In this document: positions 1-6,713 of the stretch, piece by piece
Position numbering within the stretch: the first letter of the stretch is position 1
Layout of the letters: the number at the start of each line of letters is the position of its first letter
Assembly: GCF_001617365.1 (NCBI RefSeq)
Contig: NZ_LVJR01000118.1
Span: forward strand, 1 to 42,814
Reading direction: 5' to 3'
DNA: 42,814 bases
Source of the DNA: Rhodanobacter sp. FW104-R8
GTDB lineage: Bacteria > Pseudomonadota > Gammaproteobacteria > Xanthomonadales > Rhodanobacteraceae
Notes under the pieces: model-generated
The model's input: only the letters and a program-made list of their open reading frames with translations
The model's database searches: none
Told to the model about the DNA's origin: nothing
Made by a program: the position numbers and the translations under genes

Positions 1-13
1 TTGTCTTCGTCAT
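1..13 (-). CDS. 5' end of an unidentified gene running off the left edge
   Basis: On the minus strand an ATG at 13-11 is followed by codons for Thr-Lys-Thr and is preceded, 6 nt upstream, by the Shine-Dalgarno sequence AAGGAG (complement of 20-25). This looks like a genuine start of a gene whose body lies outside the window. Only four codons are visible, so nothing can be said about function. Confidence 0.4.
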
Positions 14-304
14 GTCGTTCTCCTTGCGTGGATTGAATCACACGGCAAGGGATACGTTTCTCGCGGGCAAGGTCATAATTATGAGTCCTTCACCTGCGGC
101 TTCGCCCAACAACTGGACCCTAACTCCGAGCGGCCAGCGTTGTGCGTTGCCTTCCGTATCTGCGCTCACATTTATACCCTCGTTCAATTCTATAAACCTT
201 TCGTCCATACCTGTACTTTAGCGGCATCCCTACAATCGTTGGCTCCTGATCAATCACCGCGTGTCTATCGTGTTCTCATCGTAGGTCCGCGAGAAGCTTT
301 TTAT
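14..304. other. Lower-GC intergenic DNA left of the IS element
   Basis: This stretch is clearly less GC-rich than the rest of the window, and the short open frames in it are not convincing genes. It must contain the promoter of the minus-strand gene starting at 13. At 104-145 an imperfect inverted repeat begins with GCCCAAC and ends with GTTGTGC, and a further ACTGG/CCAGC pairing lies inside. That resembles a very short integron attC site, but at 42 nt it is below the usual size and is not asserted as one. Confidence 0.4.
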
Positions 305-334
305 GTGGGGCCGCCTCAAACTCCACGTGCAACA
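305..334 (+). repeat. IS30-type left terminal inverted repeat
   Basis: The inner part at 316-334 matches the complement of the right end in 16 of 19 positions and ends in GTGCAACA. The outermost positions match poorly, so the true tip may be a few bases inward. It lies about 30 nt before the transposase start. Confidence 0.65.
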
Positions 335-363
335 CCATGCCATATCTGACATAGGCTGTTGCG

Positions 364-1377
364 ATGAGAACGTACAACGAACTGACGCTGGAAGAGCGGG
401 TGGAGATCCAGCAGCGGCTGGAATCGGGCGACACCTTGCGTGGCATTGGACGATCGCTGGGTCGCGCGGCGAGCACGATCAGCCGCGAGTGCCGTCGGGC
501 GAGTGTCGACCCCGCCAGCTACAAGGCACAGGCAGCGCAACAGCGTAGTCAACGATGCCGCAGCAAGCCACGTGTGACACGGAAACTCGATGATCCCGCG
601 CTGTGGGAGACGGTGCAGGCGATGCTGCGTGCGCGCTGGTCGCCGGAGCAGATCGCCGGGATACTGGCGCGAGGTTTTCCTGACGCAGCGAGCTACCGGG
701 TGTCTCACGAAACGATCTACACCGCCGTGTATCTGGTGCCTCGCGGGGAGCTGCGCAAAGAGCTGATCGCGTGCTTGCGCCAAGGCCGCAGCACACGCAA
801 ACCGCGGACGCGAGGGACGGATCGACGCGGCCAGATCCCGGACATGCAGAGCATCCACGTGTGCCCGCCGGAGATCGAGGATCGGCTGATCCCGGGGCAC
901 TGGGAAGGCGACCTGATCAAAGGTGCGGGCAACCGCTCCTCGGTGGGCACGCTGGTCGAACGAACCAGTGGCTTCGTGGTGCTGGCCAAGATGAGCAGCG
1001 CCAACGCTGCTGACGCGCTGGAGAGTTTTGGCAAAGCCTTGAAGGGTATTCCCGAAGCGTTGCGCAAGACGCTCACGTACGACCAGGGCAAGGAAATGAG
1101 TTACCACGCGGCACTGACCCTGCGTACCGGTGTGCAGGTGTACTTCGCCGACCCGCACAGCCCGTGGCAACGCGGCAGCAACGAGAACACCAACGGCTTG
1201 CTGCGCCAATACCTGCTCAAGGGCACCGACCTGTCCGTCTACAGCCAGGTCGAGCTCAACCAGATCGCGCTGAGCCTCAATACGCGGCCGCGAAAGCGCC
1301 ATCAATTCCGCACGCCATTGGAGGTCTACAACGACCATCTTCGACTCACGGAGGCGAGCGCAGGAACGATTCACTGA
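364..1377 (+). CDS. IS30-family transposase
   Basis: This 337-residue protein is the DDE transposase that moves the surrounding element. The N-terminus (about residues 1-60) is the helix-turn-helix typical of the family, with LTLEERVEIQQRL followed by GRAASTISRECRR. The catalytic triad is visible as D183 (WEGDLIKG), D240 (TYDQGKE) and E274 (GSNENTNGL), giving the DD(33)E spacing expected for IS30. Length is normal for the family (about 320-350 aa) and the frame is open from end to end. ATG 364 starts 29 nt inside the left inverted repeat and the stop lies 3 nt before the right repeat, so the gene fills the element. A long antisense frame over the same DNA is a by-product of codon bias. Confidence 0.93.
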   Translation: MRTYNELTLEERVEIQQRLESGDTLRGIGRSLGRAASTISRECRRASVDPASYKAQAAQQRSQRCRSKPRVTRKLDDPALWETVQAMLRARWSPEQIAGILARGFPDAASYRVSHETIYTAVYLVPRGELRKELIACLRQGRSTRKPRTRGTDRRGQIPDMQSIHVCPPEIEDRLIPGHWEGDLIKGAGNRSSVGTLVERTSGFVVLAKMSSANAADALESFGKALKGIPEALRKTLTYDQGKEMSYHAALTLRTGVQVYFADPHSPWQRGSNENTNGLLRQYLLKGTDLSVYSQVELNQIALSLNTRPRKRHQFRTPLEVYNDHLRLTEASAGTIH

Positions 1378-1380
1378 TCA

Positions 1381-1410
1381 TGTTGCGCGTGGATCTTGAA
1401 ACCGCCTGGG
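1381..1410 (-). repeat. IS30-type right terminal inverted repeat
   Basis: It begins TGTTGCGCGTGGATCTTGAA just after the transposase stop codon and is the partner of the left repeat at 305-334. The inner 19 nt carry the best match (16 of 19). Confidence 0.65.
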
Positions 1411-2063
1411 TAAAAAATCGTCGCGGCCACAATCGTGACCGGCGAGAGCCTCATATCGTGAGCGTGCAGAGGCCAGTTCACACGACACCAATTAGTGGCT
1501 CATGGACTGCCCCGTAAACGCGGACACTCCCCAGAAGGCTGCAAGGTGAAATTACATCCCTGCGAACGGCAGCTCCTGGCCGATGTCTGCCAGTCGGCTA
1601 ACATGGTCAGCGTCCTTGGCGAGCTTGGCCAATTCCGTTGGCGATGGTGGGCAGGCTCGACACCGGGCATGGGCAACGATCCCGCAACCATGGGCAGCAT
1701 GGTCGCTGGCGAAGCTGGTCAGTCGCTGTGGCGATGGTGGGCAGGTGGCTGGCATTTTGCGCTAAGGTCGCGCGGCTGGGCATCACACGTGCAGCGAACC
1801 GGATCTGTGGAGCCTGGAATTGAGCCCCCGTCGTCGGTTCCACCTGACGTTCCGTGCCGGCTGGCTTACGCCTGGCAGCTTGGTTGGATCATCTGTAATG
1901 ACCCAGTAGTGATTCCGGCAAGTGGACCAACTCGGCCACGGCAGCCCGAAACCGACGCTCTTCCAAGGATTTAACATCGCCTCATGGCCATGTGTAAAAT
2001 GTGGCTTGAACGTGGTTGAAATCTGTGCATGACGCTCCAGGTTAGGTGTAGTCTGGCAGCCCC
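1411..2063. other. 650 bp without a recognisable gene, containing a 90-bp-offset direct repeat
   Basis: No frame here looks like a real gene; the longest (1495-1974, plus) has no recognisable domain and erratic codon use. A 17-nt sequence, TGGCGATGGTGGGCAGG, occurs at 1639-1655 and again at 1729-1745, exactly 90 bp later. Weaker similarity extends leftwards, so the copies span about 1602-1655 and 1698-1745. The stretch may be debris of an older insertion or the upstream control region of the toxin-antitoxin pair. The promoter of the antitoxin gene must lie near its right end. Confidence 0.5.
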
Positions 2064-2531
2064 ATGGAGAACAATGTGATGTCCGCAGCAGCCCTCTTCA
2101 GCAATCTCCCCAAGGGAGACCCCCTCGGTTTCGGTATGGGTGGGCGGTTCCATCCGGAAAAGGTGAGAGACTTCCTTCAGCTCAAGAAGGATGAGGTGTC
2201 GCGCTTGGCCGATGTGTCAATCAACTCGGTGCGCTTTGACGCCGCAATCCCGGCCGCCGTGCTTGAGCGCTTCGAGGAAATTGCCGTGACCTGCAACATG
2301 GTCGCGGAGGCGTTCGGTGGTGACGCGGACAAGACCGCCCTATGGTTCAGGACCAAGAACCCCATGCTGGGTGACGTCTCTCCGCGGGACATGATCCGCC
2401 TGCGTCGCTTCGATCGCCTGCGTCGATTCATCATCGGAGCCATGGCCGACAGGGCGCCGATTGCACAAAAGGAGTCCGATTTTGCCGAAGTGGCGCAAAA
2501 GGAGTCCGATTCTGCCGAGATGACAGGCTGA
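2064..2531 (+). CDS. Xre/MbcA/ParS-type antitoxin (DUF2384)
   Basis: This 155-residue protein is the likely antitoxin of a RES-Xre toxin-antitoxin pair. Residues about 35-75 resemble the DNA-binding half (FLQLKKDEVSRLADVSINSV). Residues about 85-135 (GGDADKTALWFRTKNPML, then SPRDMIRLRR) match the DUF2384 toxin-binding domain, whose signature is a helix followed by an NP-x-L turn. In this family the antitoxin binds and blocks the RES toxin and represses its own promoter. The C-terminus is odd: a duplicated unit, IAQKESDFAE then VAQKESDSAE, encoded by an imperfect 30-nt direct repeat at about 2459-2518. ATG 2064 was chosen; a second in-frame ATG lies 15 nt downstream. The toxin gene follows directly after the stop codon. 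Confidence 0.8.
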   Translation: MENNVMSAAALFSNLPKGDPLGFGMGGRFHPEKVRDFLQLKKDEVSRLADVSINSVRFDAAIPAAVLERFEEIAVTCNMVAEAFGGDADKTALWFRTKNPMLGDVSPRDMIRLRRFDRLRRFIIGAMADRAPIAQKESDFAEVAQKESDSAEMTG

Positions 2532-3521
2532 GTGTCCAGGCACCGCAGACCCCAGGCGCCGCCGCCTCGCCTTCCGGTGCGGCGCCACTCCACGACGGAT
2601 GGGATGCCTGGCCTTCTGGAACTGGACCGCTTCTCGCAGGCGGACCTCGACCGATGGAACAGCCTGTCCCAAGACCTGGATGAACTACACGCTATCCTGT
2701 ACTCAGGTGTCGAGCCGCAACGGCAGAGGCATCACGCCGAGCTGATCGCGGCCCTTCGATCGGTGCCATGCGCGCCGATGAATTTCGCCGGCTGGGTTCG
2801 CATGGTGACGTTGCGTTACGCGGACGCGCCGCTTTCGGCCGCAGGCAGCCTGAAAAACTTTGGCGGGCGGTTCAATATCGGCGCGGACGTCGACAACGCA
2901 ATCCGCTCGCCCTGGCCCGCCCTGTATATCGCCTCCGATCAGGAGACCGCCTACCGAGAAAAGTTCGGTATGGCCAAAGATGATCGTATCGACGGATTGA
3001 GCGCCGAGGAGTTGACGCTCACGCCCGGCGGCAGTTACTCGGCCGTCCGTCTAGACGGTCACTTGGAACTGGTGTTCGATCTGGCCCAGAAGGGAGCGTT
3101 GGAGCCGTTCTGCAAGGTGCTGCGCAAGATCAGCCTGCCCGTGGAAGCCATCAGACTGCAAAAGCGCCTGAAGATACCTGGTCCGCCCGCCATGATTCGA
3201 TCGGCGGCTCGCTTGATTCAGGAGACCCTGGTCGTGAACTGGCGCATCTTGCCCGCCCAGTTCGGAAATCCAGCAGTCAGCCAGATTCTGGCCGGACTGA
3301 TCCTCGATGCGGGTTACGAAGCGATCCGTTATCCGTCAACAAAGAGCGACGGCGAGTGCGTGGCCGTGTTCCCTCATCGATTGGCAAGCGATGCATCATT
3401 CGTGATGATGGCTGATGACGCGCCGGCGAGCGTGCGTCACACGCGCCTTGACCTGAGCACCACCGATGATCTCTGCGGCTGGGGAGTGCTCCCCAGCTAT
3501 CTGCGACCAGCGACGGCCTGA
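2532..3521 (+). CDS. RES-domain toxin
   Basis: The product is 329 residues if started at GTG 2532 or 305 if started at ATG 2604. The RES signature is visible from about residue 95: an arginine-led stretch (LRYADAPLSAAGSLKNFGGRFN) and then ALYIASDQETAYREKF, giving the conserved Arg, Gly-Gly-Arg and Tyr/Glu positions. RES toxins of this family degrade NAD+. The C-terminal half ends with a GYEAIRYPS-type motif seen in RES proteins. It is longer than usual (about 150-230 aa) because of an N-terminal extension of about 95 residues. GTG 2532 abuts the antitoxin stop in the same reading frame. Neither start has a strong ribosome-binding site, so the true start is open. Confidence 0.8.
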   Translation: MSRHRRPQAPPPRLPVRRHSTTDGMPGLLELDRFSQADLDRWNSLSQDLDELHAILYSGVEPQRQRHHAELIAALRSVPCAPMNFAGWVRMVTLRYADAPLSAAGSLKNFGGRFNIGADVDNAIRSPWPALYIASDQETAYREKFGMAKDDRIDGLSAEELTLTPGGSYSAVRLDGHLELVFDLAQKGALEPFCKVLRKISLPVEAIRLQKRLKIPGPPAMIRSAARLIQETLVVNWRILPAQFGNPAVSQILAGLILDAGYEAIRYPSTKSDGECVAVFPHRLASDASFVMMADDAPASVRHTRLDLSTTDDLCGWGVLPSYLRPATA

Positions 3522-3547
3522 TGGCCTTTCTCTGCGAGCAGTGAATT

Positions 3548-3569
3548 GCGGGACACGGCTAGGTCCCGC
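3548..3569 (+). terminator. Hairpin downstream of the RES toxin gene
   Basis: A perfect 7-bp stem (GCGGGAC/GTCCCGC) with an 8-nt loop starts 26 nt after the RES stop codon. No T-run follows, so it is at best a weak or factor-assisted terminator. The rest of the gap to 3786 shows no recognisable gene. Confidence 0.4.
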
Positions 3570-3786
3570 GGGCGATTCCCGTCCACGAATAGCTTTCTAC
3601 GGCTAAGGTACGAGCCCGGCCCCCGAGCCGATTCGCGACGGCGGGCAAGCCGGCCAAGGAACTTGGCGTTCCGTTGACCTACCTGTCGGCAACGCAACCT
3701 GGGCATCAAGGCGGACGCGCGCCACAAAGGGGGCGAGGCAATCATGCCGACTTAATTCCCGCCGGAGCGGTCCCCTCGTAGGAAAC

Positions 3787-4857
3787 TCAAGTCGACACGG
3801 TTGCACTTGGTGCCAATCGTTTCAAAGCTATGCCCAATGCTCGGTCGTCGAACAATCTATCCTTCCGCGTCGCTGCACCTGGGCCACCGCGCCAGTGGCG
3901 TAGCCCCTCGCGCACGGCGGGAACCCTCGGGGCCACGCCTTCCTTCGTCAGCAACCAGTCCACGGTAGCCAGCAGTTCGATGCCGTAGGGCGATTCGAAG
4001 CCATCGATCAAGGCCGCCGTGGCTTCCAGCGCAGGAACGTAGTCCTTGGCTTCGCTCTTGAGGTAGGTCTGGACGAAGGTTTTGCGTCCGTCGTCGAACC
4101 AAATCACATCCAGCGGGCCGGCATCGCCGATGCGCTTGTCACAGTGCAGGTAGCTACCGTCCAGCCCTTCCAGCAGATGCCGTAGACGCTCGGCGTAGGG
4201 ACCGTACTTGTGCGGCGCGAAGCGTAAATCCAGCGGTGCCAGACCCGCGCTCTCTATGTTGCGCTCAAGGAACCAAGCCAGCTTCTGGATCTCCAGCAAG
4301 CTGCATTCCATGCCCAGCACCCAGTAACGGCGCACCAGCTCGGCAATCAGGGCTCGCGCCGGAGTCAGCTTCTCCACGCCGGTGCGCTTGGCGACGTTCT
4401 GGTATTCCCCGGTCGGCTCAAACACGAGAATTTCGGTATCAAGACCCGCCAGCGCCTCCTCGATCTGTAGGCGAACCTCGGCCCAGTCCAATCCGCCGTT
4501 GCCCGCGCCCAGCGGCGGGATGGCAATGGATTTAACCTTGTTCTCGATTAGGAAGCGGCGCAGATCTTGTAGCCCTTCGATGATCCATTCGATCTTCGAA
4601 GCGCCGCGCCAGTGCTGCTTGGTCGGAAAGTTGACGATCCAGCGTGGGCCATCCAGTTCGTTCACTTCGGTGACGAACATCTTGCCGGTGCGCACTTCCT
4701 TGGCTTTGCAGGCGGTGGCGTAGTGGCGGAAGTTTTCGGCAAAACGCTCCTTGAACATCAGCGCGATGCCCTTGCCCATCACACCCACGGTATTGACGGT
4801 GTTGACCAGCGCCTCGGCGCGGGCCTCAAGAAGGTTGCCTTGGGTGAACGTGATCAT
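3787..4857 (-). CDS. darG: DarG, macrodomain DNA-ADP-ribosyl glycohydrolase (antitoxin)
   Basis: DarG removes the ADP-ribose that DarT attaches to thymidine in single-stranded DNA, and it also binds DarT. The 356-residue product has the macrodomain at about 1-155: [20 protein letters not shown] with the MGKGIA loop, and [12 protein letters not shown], the ADP-ribose-binding loops. After it comes the C-terminal DarT-binding domain, related to DUF4065/SocA folds ([18 protein letters not shown], then [19 protein letters not shown]). Length is that of complete DarG proteins (about 350 aa). The start is ATG 4857, not the longer open frame, because the protein then begins [12 protein letters not shown] as in the family and overlaps the darT stop by one base (TGATG), a sign of translational coupling. 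No frameshift or missing loop is seen, although its toxin partner is gutted. Confidence 0.93.
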   Translation of the reverse strand: MITFTQGNLLEARAEALVNTVNTVGVMGKGIALMFKERFAENFRHYATACKAKEVRTGKMFVTEVNELDGPRWIVNFPTKQHWRGASKIEWIIEGLQDLRRFLIENKVKSIAIPPLGAGNGGLDWAEVRLQIEEALAGLDTEILVFEPTGEYQNVAKRTGVEKLTPARALIAELVRRYWVLGMECSLLEIQKLAWFLERNIESAGLAPLDLRFAPHKYGPYAERLRHLLEGLDGSYLHCDKRIGDAGPLDVIWFDDGRKTFVQTYLKSEAKDYVPALEATAALIDGFESPYGIELLATVDWLLTKEGVAPRVPAVREGLRHWRGGPGAATRKDRLFDDRALGIALKRLAPSATVST

Positions 4858-5000
4858 CAGAAATACCAACCAGTGCGAGCATAAACCGGCAGGTTCAGGT
4901 TGCCGCAGTGCAACCCGTTGTCCAGAATCCACGGCAGGTTGTCGCGGTGGACGATGCGCCAGATCAGCGCCTTTTCAGGGTTGAGGCTGGAATAGAGCAT
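4857..5000 (-). pseudogene. darT: DarT remnant with in-frame internal deletion
   Basis: Complete DarT is about 210 residues and ADP-ribosylates thymidine in DNA. Here only 47 codons remain. The first 34 residues match the conserved DarT N-terminus ([18 protein letters not shown], then [10 protein letters not shown]). The last 13 or so ([13 protein letters not shown]) look like a native DarT C-terminus, which in this family ends in Trp-Tyr-Phe/Tyr. The roughly 160 central codons, carrying most of the NAD-binding core, the ARTT loop and the catalytic glutamate, are missing, yet the frame is preserved and the stop still overlaps the darG start. ATG 5000 is chosen by analogy with family N-termini; ATG 5009 is an alternative. 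The product should have no transferase activity. Assignment of the tail as C-terminal DarT rests on recalled family sequences, not an alignment. Confidence 0.8.
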
Positions 5001-5153
5001 CGTGCCCATGCTACTAGTCGCCCCTGAATTCTTCGCGCTTACCCCCACGAAATCGGCATGATGCCGGTGGCCGCGCAAGGCATCCCGTACGGCATCGCCG
5101 AAGGACGACGTTTTGTCGCCCTTTTCCTTATTTCAGGGTCGAGCGTAGTGCAT

Positions 5154-5906
5154 TCAACCGCACTTCGAATACCCGCAATTCAAGCAAGTCTGGCAGTTGT
5201 CCATCAGCACCAGCGCCCTGGTGTTGCACTTGTCGCACATCATCGAGCCGGGCGGAAACGTGAGCGCCTCGGATGCCGCGGCATTGGCGCCCGGGGCAGA
5301 CGACGCCCCGCTCACTTCAGAGTTTTTTTTTGCGCCCAGCGCCTCGTACGCCGCGCGCTTCTCGGCGATCAGCTTCCGTGTGGCGTCATCCATCTCCGGA
5401 TCATGGATCAGCCCGATGTTCTTCATGTGCTGTTCGATCACGCCGCCGATCTCGGCGACGATGCTGGGCATGTAGACGCCGCCGGCCTTGAAGTAGCCGC
5501 CGCGGGGGTCGAACACGGCCTTCAGCTCCTCCACGATGAAGGTGACGTCGCCGCCCTTGCGGAACACGGCGGAGAGGATGCGGGTGAGCGCCACGATCCA
5601 CTGGAAGTGGTCCATGTTCTTCGAGTTGATGAAGATCTCGAACGGGCGGCGCTGCTCGTGCTTGGTGCCGGCGTTGAGCACGATGTCGTTGATGGTGACG
5701 TACAGCGCGTGCTCGAACAGCGGCGACTTGATCTTGAAGGTGGAGCCGACCAGGGTCTCGGGGCGCTCCACGCTTTCGTGCATCTGGATCACTTCGGCCG
5801 ACGGCGCCTCTTTCGGCGCGGCGGCGGCGACCGGGGCGGCGGCAACCTTGTCTTCGGGTTTGACCACGTTGTAGCCGGTGATCTTCTTGTCGATCTTGAT
5901 CGCCAT
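5154..5906 (-). CDS. nrdJb: Class II ribonucleotide reductase small C-terminal subunit, NrdJb
   Basis: This 250-residue protein corresponds to the C-terminal part of B12-dependent ribonucleotide reductase when that enzyme is encoded in two pieces, as in Pseudomonas (NrdJa/NrdJb). Residues about 55-170 contain the conserved domain (ERPETLVGSTFKIKSPL, RRPFEIFINSKN, GGVIEQHMKNIGLI). The extreme C-terminus has a four-cysteine cluster in CDKCNTRALVLMDNCQTCLN, ending in CGYSKCG. Such cysteine-rich tails re-reduce the active site or bind zinc. The start is ATG 5906 (MAIKIDKKITGYNV). The longer open frame upstream has no family counterpart, while an AAGAAG-type ribosome-binding site precedes 5906. 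It is the last gene of the nrdJ operon, 95 nt after the histone-like gene. A long antisense frame covers it and is discounted. Confidence 0.87.
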   Translation of the reverse strand: MAIKIDKKITGYNVVKPEDKVAAAPVAAAAPKEAPSAEVIQMHESVERPETLVGSTFKIKSPLFEHALYVTINDIVLNAGTKHEQRRPFEIFINSKNMDHFQWIVALTRILSAVFRKGGDVTFIVEELKAVFDPRGGYFKAGGVYMPSIVAEIGGVIEQHMKNIGLIHDPEMDDATRKLIAEKRAAYEALGAKKNSEVSGASSAPGANAAASEALTFPPGSMMCDKCNTRALVLMDNCQTCLNCGYSKCG

Positions 5907-6001
5907 GGTGTTCGCTTCTTTGGGTGTTGGTGCCGGAGTGGACGCGGCGCGGTGCTGGATCATCCGGCCCGGCACTGCGGCCGGGCCGGATGCGGTGCTG
6001 C

Positions 6002-6655
6002 TTACTTCTTCTTGCCGGCGGCCTTCTTGGCGGCGGGCTTGCGCGCGGCCGACTTGACGCTCGCCTTCTTGCTGGCAGTGGACCTCTTGGCCGTCTTGGC
6101 GACGGCTTTCCTGCTGGCGGACTTCTTCGCTGCCGCCTTTTTCGGTGCGGCCTTCTTGCCGGCCGTCTTCTTGCTGCTGACCTTCCTTGTGGCCTTGGCG
6201 GCTTTCTTCTTCACCACCTTGGCGACTTTCCTGGCGGCCTTCTTCACCGCCTTCTTGGCGGCGCCGGCCTTCTTGACGACTTTTTTTGCTGCCTTCTTGA
6301 CGGCCTTCTTCGCGGCGGTCTTCTTCACCGCCGCTTTCTTCGCAACCTTCCTGGCCACTTTCTTCGCCGCCTTCTTCACGGCTTTCTTGGCGGCGGCTTT
6401 CTTCGGCGCCGCCTTTTTCGCCGCAGCCTTCTTGGGCGCGGCCTTCTTCTTGGCCGCGGCCTTCTTAGGCGCAGCCTTCTTGGCCGCCGCCTTCTTCGGG
6501 GCGACCTTCTTCTTCGCTGCCGGCTTCTTCGCCGGCGCGGCAGCGGCCGGCGCGGCCGGCGCGACTTCCGGCAATACCGGCAGGACGACCGCGGGCGCCT
6601 CGGCGGCGGCCGGCGTGGTGATGGCGTTCACTTCGATTTCGTTGTCGATGGACAT
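6002..6655 (-). CDS. Lysine/alanine-rich histone H1-like (AlgP-type) protein
   Basis: The 217-residue product begins with about 40 non-repetitive, rather acidic residues (MSIDNEIEVNAITT...). It continues as a nearly pure Lys/Ala tail built of KKAA, AAKK, PKKAAAKK and KKAVKKAAKK blocks. Such tails are unstructured, very basic and resemble the C-terminal domain of histone H1; bacterial relatives (AlgP, HctB-like proteins) bind DNA. The start at ATG 6655 is supported by GGAGGGG 10 nt upstream; the longer frame adds only a non-conserved 13 residues. It sits between nrdJ and nrdJb in one transcriptional direction, so it is probably co-expressed with dNTP synthesis. A nucleoid function is inferred from composition only. 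The repetitive coding DNA makes its length prone to slippage. Confidence 0.8.
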   Translation of the reverse strand: MSIDNEIEVNAITTPAAAEAPAVVLPVLPEVAPAAPAAAAPAKKPAAKKKVAPKKAAAKKAAPKKAAAKKKAAPKKAAAKKAAPKKAAAKKAVKKAAKKVARKVAKKAAVKKTAAKKAVKKAAKKVVKKAGAAKKAVKKAARKVAKVVKKKAAKATRKVSSKKTAGKKAAPKKAAAKKSASRKAVAKTAKRSTASKKASVKSAARKPAAKKAAGKKK

Positions 6656-6713
6656 GCTGGTGTTCCCCTCCGGTGGACCGCTTGAGTGCCGCACGCAGGT
6701 GGCGTGCGGCGGT

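Larger units (their letters stand above)
305..1410 (+). mobile_element. IS30-family insertion sequence
   Basis: The element is one transposase gene framed by related inverted ends. The left end (about 305-334) and the complement of the right end (1381-1410) both finish internally in GCAACA and share 16 of the inner 19 positions. IS30-family ends typically run this way, with the GCAACA side facing the transposase. The outer limits are not certain because similarity fades outward, and I could not fix a 2-3 bp target duplication. Both ends and the transposase are intact, so it may still be mobile. Confidence 0.8.

Noticed and set aside
316..1374. A 352-codon frame antisense to the IS30 transposase
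   Set aside because: The transposase on the plus strand has complete motifs and the DDE triad; the antisense product shows no domain.
1495..1974. A 159-codon frame in the gap between the IS element and the antitoxin
   Set aside because: Codon use is erratic, there is no ribosome-binding site and no domain, and the frame runs through a direct repeat.
3522..3786. Short frames between the RES gene and darG, some with plausible-looking segments
   Set aside because: No frame has both a start and a recognisable domain; they are probably remnants or chance.
5013..5031. SpeI-like and EcoRI-like hexamers close together near the darT start, considered as a cloning scar
   Set aside because: Two chance hexamers do not make a construct. 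The flanks are continuous, natural-looking sequence and no vector sequence is present.
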